16,446 bases of DNA from CAYWGR01 sp964458015 (GTDB taxonomy: Bacteria; Planctomycetota; Planctomycetia; Pirellulales; Thermoguttaceae): NCBI GenBank assembly GCA_964458015.1, contig CAYWGR010000126.1:1-16446 (forward strand), written 5' to 3'. How positions within the stretch are numbered: the stretch's first letter is position 1; every line of letters begins with the position of its first letter. The notes beneath the pieces are model-generated. The model saw nothing but the letters and a program-made list of their open reading frames with translations. It had not been told where the DNA came from and searched no databases. This document shows positions 6,687 to 13,500 of the stretch, one piece after another. Position numbers and translations under genes: made by a program.

Positions 6687-7660
6687 TGGCTCGCTCAGAT
6701 TTGATCTTGACCCTAGTGAAGGCCGGCAGCCGGGGCGACCACCTGCTCTTCCGAAAAGCGGTTGAGGCGCTGATTGTTGAGGAACAGACAAAACAGCACC
6801 ATTTGCTGGCACAGAAATTGACCGAGGAGTTGCGATCGAATTCCAGCTTGAATTCCAACGGTCCAGTTGTTCTCGGAGATAAGCTGACCAATCTCCTACT
6901 GGACGTTACTCCGCATCTCACACTTGACGATCTTATCCTCCCCCCCAGCGTCGAGGCGACGTGTCGTGAGATCATTGAAGAGCACAATCGGGCAGACCTG
7001 TTGCGATCCTACAACCTGGAACCCCGCAGCAGGATACTCCTTCAAGGCCCCCCCGGAAATGGAAAAACGTCGCTTGCAGAAGCCCTTGCATCCTCGCTTA
7101 TGGCGACTTTTCTCGTCGTCCGCTACGAAGGAGTAATCGGAACGTACTTGGGAGAGACGGCTGTTCGTTTGAAACGGGTATTTGAGTTTGCCAGCACGCG
7201 CCGATGCGTCTTGTTCTTCGACGAATTCGACACACTCGGAAAAGAACGCGGCGATGTGCATGATACGGGAGAAATAAAGCGAGTCGTCAGTTCCCTGTTA
7301 CTGCAAATTGACGCACTCCCTAGTCACGTCGTAGTCATTACAGCAACAAATCATGCGGAGCTTCTTGATCGAGCGGTTTGGCGCAGATTTCAGGTACATA
7401 TGACCATGCCGAAGCCTAAACGAGAAGAAGTGCTCGCCTGGCTTTCACGTTTTGAGAAACGATTCGGCCAACCTCTCGGCTTATCGAATAACTCGCTTGC
7501 CGACAAGCTCAAGGGCGCGAGTTACGCGGATATAGAAATCCTAGCTGATGCCATCCAACGCCGCTACGTTCTTTCATTGCCCGATGCCAAGCCAGAAACC
7601 ATTGTTCGGACCTGCCTTGAACAATGGCAGGGGCGGCGTCTCGCTCCGAATGGAGACTGA
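6686..7660 (+). CDS. ietA: AAA+ ATPase, IetA-like
   Basis: A 324-residue single-module AAA+ ATPase. A helical N-terminal domain (about 1-75) precedes the core: Walker A GPPGNGKT (121-128), Walker B VLFFDE (175-180), sensor 1 ITATN (218-222), arginine finger region WRRF (232-235), and a lid with GASYADIE (277-284). The fold is of the FtsH/spastin-like classical AAA type, expected to form a ring that uses ATP to unfold or remodel a partner. With a subtilase starting 5 bp downstream, the pair fits IetA/IetS, first described on an Agrobacterium Ti plasmid as antitoxin-like ATPase plus toxin-like protease, and later reported as an anti-phage system. The start at ATG 6686 matches the usual N-terminus and overlaps the leader ORF stop; GTG 6629 would add 19 unlikely residues. 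The symbol rests on domain pairing and order, not on an alignment. Confidence 0.85.
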   Translation: MARSDLILTLVKAGSRGDHLLFRKAVEALIVEEQTKQHHLLAQKLTEELRSNSSLNSNGPVVLGDKLTNLLLDVTPHLTLDDLILPPSVEATCREIIEEHNRADLLRSYNLEPRSRILLQGPPGNGKTSLAEALASSLMATFLVVRYEGVIGTYLGETAVRLKRVFEFASTRRCVLFFDEFDTLGKERGDVHDTGEIKRVVSSLLLQIDALPSHVVVITATNHAELLDRAVWRRFQVHMTMPKPKREEVLAWLSRFEKRFGQPLGLSNNSLADKLKGASYADIEILADAIQRRYVLSLPDAKPETIVRTCLEQWQGRRLAPNGD

Positions 7661-7665
7661 AACAT

Positions 7666-10257
7666 ATGCAAATGGAAAGACCGATTCTTATTCTTCCAGA
7701 ACCGGCGGTGGCGGAAAGAGGCTCGGCCGGTGGAGGTGGTGCCGAGCATATCCAGATTCCATCGCATGGACGGCAAAAGAATCGCCTTTCACCACAGATG
7801 ACACGGTTGGAGGGCATCTATAATGCTGACCAAGCAAATCTCCAAGCCAGCCCTGATGGTGCTATGCCCGAACATGTGCTTGTACTTGAGACAATCGGCG
7901 CGGTGGAGGATTTTATTGTTGCCGTCCGAAATACGCCAGGGCTTGAATGGTTGGGGGAATTCGACGAGGAGGACATACCGCCGGATGACGATTTCTACAA
8001 GACCAAGAAGGATGGGGAGAAAAAGGATGTTGATGGTTTTCTGAAAGGTAGGCTCTACTTGGTTATGACGGATCATGCCGCATTAAACCAAATCCTGGCT
8101 CTATGGAAGTACTACTCAACTAACGCAAATTACAAATTCCCAATCGGCCAGACGAAATGGCGAGATGTCTTCAAGAAGCTTCGAGAGATCAGAACGTGGA
8201 GTGTCGAAGATCGGCTTCGTGAGACTGGTGTAATCGAGGATTGGCAACATCGTCTTCAACAGAAGGAAGGCCGAGTTCGTTTTGAAATCGAGATTTGGTT
8301 TCGTCGAAGTGAGACGGCTAGAAAACAACGGGAAGACGAAATCAGGAGGCTGATAACCGCCAGGAAAGGACGTATTGTTAGTACGGTCGCAATTGAGGAG
8401 ATCGGTTACCACGCCGTATTGGCAGAATTACCGATGAAGGAAATCCAGGCGATTGTGAACCATGTGGAAGCAGGCGGCGATCTCTTTAAATGCGAACAGA
8501 TCGTGTTCTTCCGTCCGACTGGCCAGTGTTTTGTTGGGTTGGTTGAAGGAGAAACCTCGCCGGCCAAGACACGTTCAGCGTCACCTGCGCCAAAGGGTGA
8601 GCCGATTGTGGCCATTCTTGACGGCTTGCCACTGGAAAACCACCGCCTATTACAGGGACGGTTGATCGTTGATGACCCCGACGACTGGCAGAGTGACTAC
8701 CAAGCCCAATATCGACAACATGGGACAGCTATGGCGTCGCTCGTTGTTCATGGTGAGCTTGATGCGGGTGAGCGAGCAATATCCAGACCAGTATATGTTC
8801 GTCCGATCATGCGGCCCAACATGCAAGCATGGCCGGGGCCTAAAGAGGAGATTCCAGAGGATGTTCTCCCAGTTGATCTCGTCCATCGAGCCGTCAGGCG
8901 AATCTTTGACGGTGATGGGGGTGAAGACGCATCAGCACCAACCGTGAAAATCATCAACTTGTCGATCGGGGACACAGCACGTCCGTACAACAATATGTTG
9001 AGTCCCTGGGCGCGGCTCTTAGATTGGCTATCGGTACAATATCAAGTGCTGTTTGTCGTCAGTGCTGGGAATTGTGACGCAGACATCGAGTTAGACATTC
9101 CTCGTAACGCACTGGATTCCCTGTCTGCACAAGATAGACGGCAAAAAGTGATCGCAGCCCTTGGCGCATCAGTTCGGAACAGGAGAATCATTTCGCCATC
9201 GGAGTCCATCAATGTGCTCACTGTTGGAGCGTTGCACAAGGACTTTTCAACACCACAACCAGGAAGTCGATTGATTGACCCTTATGGCGATGAATTGCCA
9301 AGCCCGATCAATGGTATCGGATTGGGGTACCGTCGTAGCATTAAGCCAGACATCTTGATGGATGGCGGGCGGCAGCTTTTCGATGAACGATTCGGAAACA
9401 CTCACCTTAATGCTATCTTGGAGACACGGCATACTACGGTGGCCCCTGGCCAACGAGTTGCGGCTCCGGGACGGAGTGGCGATCTGAATCAAACATGTTA
9501 TGCACGCGGCACGAGCAATGCCGCAGCATTGACAACGCGCCTTGCAGCTGAATACTACGGCCTACTGATGGAGCTTCGAGAGTCGGATACGCAAGATACG
9601 CTAAAAGATGATTGCATCCCAGCGATTCTGAAAGCGATGGTTGTGCATGGCGCATCGTGGAGCGATGTCGGAGATGTCTTCCGCGATACGCTGAGGACAG
9701 ACAGGAACAGTCGTGGAATTAAAGACATTGTAGCAAGGTTCTTGGGGTACGGTACAGTCGATCCATTTCTTTTGACCGGTTGCACTGCGCAGCGTGCGAC
9801 GCTTCTTGGATGTGGCAGTCTGCTAGATGATGATGCACACATCTATTCTGTCCCACTCCCTCCTGGTTTGAATGCGCGACCTGATTGGCGACGGCTGACC
9901 ATCACGCTTGCTTGGCTTTCACCGATTGAGCCAGCAAACAGAAAATACCGCAAGGCCCATCTTTGGTTCGATCCGCCAAAGGAGGAGTTGAAGATTGGAC
10001 GACGAGATGTACACGCCGACTCTGCCCAACGCGGGACTGTTCAACACGAAATCCTAGAAGGTGAGCGGGCGGCTGCCTTCGAGGAGAACGGACAATTACA
10101 GATTAAGGTGAACTGTCGTGCTGATGCCAAAGCGTTTAGTGTTAAGGTGCCCTATGCGCTCGCTGTTACACTTCAGGTGGCGGAGGGCGTTGACATTCCG
10201 ATCTATGAACAAATCCGTGACCGAATCAGAGCAGGCATTAGGCCGTCTTCAACGTAA
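7666..10257 (+). CDS. ietS: Subtilisin-like serine protease (peptidase S8), IetS-like
   Basis: An 863-residue S8 peptidase with a complete active site: D319 (IVAILDG), H352 (QHGTAMASL), oxyanion N469 (VVSAGN) and nucleophile S617 (RGTSNAAA). There is no signal peptide or membrane segment, so it should act inside the cell, unlike most secreted subtilases. The N-terminal 310 residues have a Gly-rich stretch (20-25), an acidic patch (100-109) and an alpha/beta region (about 200-285, with FEIEIWFRRS) that may be a propeptide-like or regulatory domain. The region after about 690 looks beta-rich, as in subtilase C-terminal domains. ATG 7666 is chosen for its GGAG 10 nt upstream and 5-bp gap after ietA; ATG 7624 would overlap ietA. 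Family knowledge makes it the toxic effector, with the ATPase as controller; its target is unknown. Confidence 0.87.
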   Translation: MQMERPILILPEPAVAERGSAGGGGAEHIQIPSHGRQKNRLSPQMTRLEGIYNADQANLQASPDGAMPEHVLVLETIGAVEDFIVAVRNTPGLEWLGEFDEEDIPPDDDFYKTKKDGEKKDVDGFLKGRLYLVMTDHAALNQILALWKYYSTNANYKFPIGQTKWRDVFKKLREIRTWSVEDRLRETGVIEDWQHRLQQKEGRVRFEIEIWFRRSETARKQREDEIRRLITARKGRIVSTVAIEEIGYHAVLAELPMKEIQAIVNHVEAGGDLFKCEQIVFFRPTGQCFVGLVEGETSPAKTRSASPAPKGEPIVAILDGLPLENHRLLQGRLIVDDPDDWQSDYQAQYRQHGTAMASLVVHGELDAGERAISRPVYVRPIMRPNMQAWPGPKEEIPEDVLPVDLVHRAVRRIFDGDGGEDASAPTVKIINLSIGDTARPYNNMLSPWARLLDWLSVQYQVLFVVSAGNCDADIELDIPRNALDSLSAQDRRQKVIAALGASVRNRRIISPSESINVLTVGALHKDFSTPQPGSRLIDPYGDELPSPINGIGLGYRRSIKPDILMDGGRQLFDERFGNTHLNAILETRHTTVAPGQRVAAPGRSGDLNQTCYARGTSNAAALTTRLAAEYYGLLMELRESDTQDTLKDDCIPAILKAMVVHGASWSDVGDVFRDTLRTDRNSRGIKDIVARFLGYGTVDPFLLTGCTAQRATLLGCGSLLDDDAHIYSVPLPPGLNARPDWRRLTITLAWLSPIEPANRKYRKAHLWFDPPKEELKIGRRDVHADSAQRGTVQHEILEGERAAAFEENGQLQIKVNCRADAKAFSVKVPYALAVTLQVAEGVDIPIYEQIRDRIRAGIRPSST

Positions 10258-10305
10258 CCCGAAAGCATCTTCAGTCCGTGCCACGAGGCGGAAAAAGTGC
10301 GTTGG

Positions 10306-10324
10306 TGGACACAAAATGGACACA
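10306..10324 (+). repeat. Two direct TGGACACA repeats near attR
   Basis: TGGACACA occurs at 10306-10313 and 10317-10324, with a repeat pitch of 11 bp, about one helical turn. The second copy sits in the small palindrome AAAATGGACACATTTT. The GACAC core recurs at 6394-6398 and, inverted as GTGTC, at 10366-10370. Confidence 0.6.
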
Positions 10325-10388
10325 TTTTGGAGGCCGTTACGCAAATCCTTATCAGTCATCAGTTTGTGTCTAATGTCTTGCTAGCTGG

Positions 10389-10402
10389 TAATTTATGCCC
10401 AC
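10389..10402 (-). repeat. Right copy of 14-bp subterminal inverted repeat
   Basis: TAATTTATGCCCAC is the exact reverse complement of 6380-6393. It lies 43 bp from the start of the right att repeat. The GTGTCTAAT that is fused to it on the left side is here separated, at 10366-10374, by 14 bases. Confidence 0.85.
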
Positions 10403-10445
10403 ATTGACCAATCCCTATCAATCGTTTACACCGCCCATCCTCACT

Positions 10446-10499
10446 TTGAGGGCCTGGTGGTAGCAATACCGTGCAGGTTCAAGTCCTGTTTCCCGCACT
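10446..10499 (+). repeat. attR copy: displaced 3' fragment of tRNA-Leu
   Basis: A perfect 54-bp copy of 6259-6312 containing the 3' part of tRNA-Leu from the anticodon loop on. It lacks the acceptor 5' strand, D arm and 5' anticodon strand, so it cannot make a tRNA. It is presumably the original chromosomal 3' end, displaced by integration. Confidence 0.97.
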
Positions 10500-10508
10500 C
10501 CTTACCGC

Positions 10509-10546
10509 AAAAGGACTTACGTCGATCCGACGCAAGTCCTTTTTTT
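10509..10546 (+). terminator. Strong bidirectional terminator; presumed original tRNA-Leu terminator
   Basis: The arms 10509-10524 and 10528-10543 form a 16-bp stem with one mismatch around an ATC loop, followed by seven T on the + strand and TTTT on the - strand. It lies 10 bp after the displaced tRNA fragment, so it probably served tRNA-Leu before the insertion. Today it can serve the convergent histidine kinase gene, which ends at 10577 on the minus strand. Confidence 0.9.
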
Positions 10547-10576
10547 CTAGGAAATCCGCCGGGCCCTATCGCTTTT

Positions 10577-13500
10577 CTACACGGGCGTCTTTTTTCGGGC
10601 CTTGAAGAGCGTCGCCAACTTGGCAATTTCACATCCCTCGGCCATTTTCTTCAGTTGCTCGCTAAGCGCCGAGTCATACGAAGAAACCTCGGGCAACAGG
10701 GCCTTAAACTGGTCGATATCCAGCGTGGATATTGCCGCGGTCAGGTTGGCAACCATGCTTTCCGGCAAGCGCGCCACCATCTCGCCCAAACGAGTTGTGC
10801 CGTCGAAAGTCGCCGACGGCTGGGCGTCGGCATAGGTATAGACGATGCCTAGATGGGCTTGTATTTTGTCGAACAATTCTTCGACTTGAATCGGCTTCCC
10901 AAGATAATCGTCGGCCCCGGCGCTGATGATCTTTGCTCGCTCCTCATCAAAAGCACTCGCGGTAACGGCGATGATCGGCGTCGTTTTCCCCCGCTCGGTC
11001 GATTTGATTTGCCGCATCGCTCCATAGCCGTCGAGCACGGGCATGCGCATATCCATCAGGATGAGATCAGGCTGGTTCGTCTCGAATTGTGTTATGGCTT
11101 CTTGACCGTTTTCAGCCTGGATCACTTGAAAGCCGGCTGTTTCGAGGATTCGCGTTACAAAAATTCGGGTTTCCAATTTGTCTTCGGCAATCAACACGCG
11201 AGGCGCTCTCTGGCCGGGAGCAAGGCCCAGCACTTTCTGCTTGGCCCGACGATGCTCCGATTCGTAGGACAAGCAAGGCTTGCAATGGATGTGGAAAAAG
11301 AATTTCGAGCCCTTTCCCCATGTGCTTTCCACGGAGATTCGACCGCCCAACAACTCGACCAATTTGCGGCTGATATAAAGGCCCAGGCCGACGCCCTCAT
11401 GGCTTTGGCCGACTTGAATGAATCGATCGAAGAGTTTCGGCAGGTCGTCGGCTTGAATGCCGGAGCCTGTGTCTTCCACTTCGCAATACAAAACGTTTTC
11501 TTGCCCATCCTGCCTTACGCGCAATACGACATTGCCTTCTTGGGTATATTTAACCGCATTTCCGGCAAGATTGATGAGAATTTGCCGGAGTTTTTTCGCA
11601 TCCGTGCGAACATAGCGCGGCAGATCGAGATCGCATTGCAGGAGGAATTGAACGCCCTTGGCGTTGGCGCGGATCCGCATCATTTCCTCGATGGTCTCCA
11701 ATACATGCCGAAGATCGAAAACGGTCTCTTGGACTCCAATGCGTCCGGCCTCGATTTTGGAGATATCGAGAATATCATTGATCAATTCGAGGAGATGCTC
11801 GCCGCTGCGGTGAACAATCTCCAGATTTTCCCGCTGATGTTCGCCGAGCGTCGAATCATCGTACAACAGTTGGGTAAACCCCAGCACGGCAGTCAAGGGA
11901 GTGCGCAACTCGTGGCTCATGTTGGCCAGAAAAATGCTTTTGGCCCGATTGGCCGTTTCGGCCGCCAGCATGGCCTCTTCCGTGCGCTGCTTTTGAACAT
12001 TGGCCTCCTGCATCAATTGCAGCGCCTCCTTGCGGGATGCTTCAAGCTCGCGGGTGCGATCTTCGACCAACTCCTCCAAGTGATCTTGATATTGCTTAAC
12101 TTCTTTCTCCGCCAGCACGCGATTGGTGACGTCCTCCAGCGTCTCGATGGCTCCAATCACATTGCCCTGGGCATCCTTAAGAAGCGAGGCGGTAAATGTA
12201 AGCCATTTGCCATCCTTGCCGACGGGCGGGAAGAAATCGGTCGCCTCAAAGGTGTTTTCCAGAATTTCGGACTTCTTATATTTGCCTACATAAAGCCGGT
12301 CGATTTCTTCCGACGCGCTATCCAATAAAAGGTCGGCCATGCAAGGCCGTGGATGGTCATAAAAAGCTTTCCAAGGATAAGCGGTTCCCAGAACGTCTTT
12401 TGTTTTGTAGCCGGTAATCTTCTCGGCAGCCTCGTTCCAATGGGTGACAATGTGGTTCGTATCAATCACAAACGTCGGTATGGGAGAACCGTTGATCACC
12501 TCGCTCAGTTCCGTTTGTGCATTTAACAGACGCTCTTCCGCCTGCTTGCGGTCCGTGATGTCGACCAACGTTTCAATCGCCCCAATCACGCTGCCTTGAG
12601 CATCTTTAAGAAGTGAGGCGGAAAAGGTGAGCCATTTGCCACGTTCCCCAAGTGTGGGAAAATAGTCCGTCGCTTGGAAGGTGTTCTCAAGAGCCTCGGA
12701 TTTTTGGTACTTGCCGGCATAGAGCCGATCCATCTCTTCCATCTTGGAGTCCAACAAGACATCGGCCATGCAAGGTCTTACATTGCCGTAAAGCTGTTGC
12801 GAGGGATAGGGGGCTCCCAATACGTCTTTCGACTTGAAACCCGTCAATCTCTCGATCGCCTCGTTCCAATGGGTCAAGTTGTGGTTGCGATCGATGACAA
12901 ACGACGGAACGGGAGAACCATTGATGACCTCCTGCAATTCCTTCTCCGCATTCAACAAACGCTCCTCCGCCTGCTTGCGTTCCGTAATGTCCGTGGCAAT
13001 GTTCCCGATCATCAACGGAACTCCTTGCTCATCGCGAATAAGAAAAATACTTTGCTCCGTCGGCGTTAATTTGCCTTGGGTCGAAACGAGCATGAATTCT
13101 CCCGCCCATTGGCCCTTATCGAGAAGAATCGGTAAAATCTCATTCCGCAGCCGCTCTTGATCGGCGGGCATATAGTATTGATAGAACGTCTTGGCGGCGA
13201 TATTCGCCCCGGGGTCTTCTTCGAGTATTCGATAAGCCGCGGCATTCAGATAAATCATTTGCCCAGCTAATTCACACATCCCAAAACCGTGCAGCGAGGC
13301 TTCAGCAAACCGGCGAAAACGCTCCTCGCTTTGCCGCAAGGCGTTCTCCGCGCGTTTCTGCTCGGTAATGTCGATGATCACCACCAGATAACATCCCTCG
13401 TCGTCGATTTCGATGGTGTCCATCGAGGTCAGACCAATGAATATGTCGCCGTTTTTGATGCGAAAATGACATTCTTCGTTACGGACCGTCCCTTCCACGG

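Larger units (their letters stand above)
10258..10445. other. Right non-coding end of the element
   Basis: This stretch between the protease stop and attR has no gene. It contains two TGGACACA direct repeats 11 bp apart (10306-10313, 10317-10324), GTGTCTAAT (10366-10374), and the right inverted-repeat copy (10389-10402). Clustered short repeats next to an att site are what recombinase arm sites look like, but the binding protein is unknown. No clear terminator for ietS is seen. Confidence 0.55.
6259..10499. mobile_element. Integrase-less tRNA-Leu-anchored element carrying an IetAS-type module
   Basis: It is bounded by a perfect 54-bp direct repeat: the anticodon loop through the 3' end of tRNA-Leu plus CT (6259-6312), and the same segment at 10446-10499. 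The repeat offset is 4,187 bp, the expected size of an excised circle. The interior codes for an AAA+ ATPase and a subtilase, plus a possible 30-codon leader peptide, and it looks less G+C-rich than both flanks by eye. A 14-bp inverted repeat sits just inside the ends (6380-6393, 10389-10402). Direct repeats of tRNA 3' ends are the usual mark of tyrosine-recombinase integration, but no recombinase, excisionase, replication or transfer gene is visible on either strand. It may be mobilised in trans or be a decayed remnant; the intact att repeats and cargo argue against heavy decay. Confidence 0.9.

Noticed and set aside
10118..10384. 88-codon plus-strand frame at the protease 3' end, considered as an integrase remnant
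   Set aside because: Mostly overlaps ietS in another frame; no tyrosine-recombinase HxxR or terminal Tyr motif could be recognised.
6259..10499. Transposon or insertion sequence interpretation of the central element
   Set aside because: There is no transposase, and the flanking 54-bp repeat is a tRNA 3' end rather than a short target-site duplication; tRNA-site integration explains the boundaries better.
10441..10632. Minus-strand 63-codon frame over attR
   Set aside because: It translates the complement of the tRNA fragment and terminator, and has no protein-family character.
10853..12328. 491-codon plus-strand frame inside the hybrid kinase gene
   Set aside because: It is fully antisense to a kinase with intact catalytic motifs; its low-complexity Phe/Leu/Gln-rich translation is typical of a codon-bias shadow.
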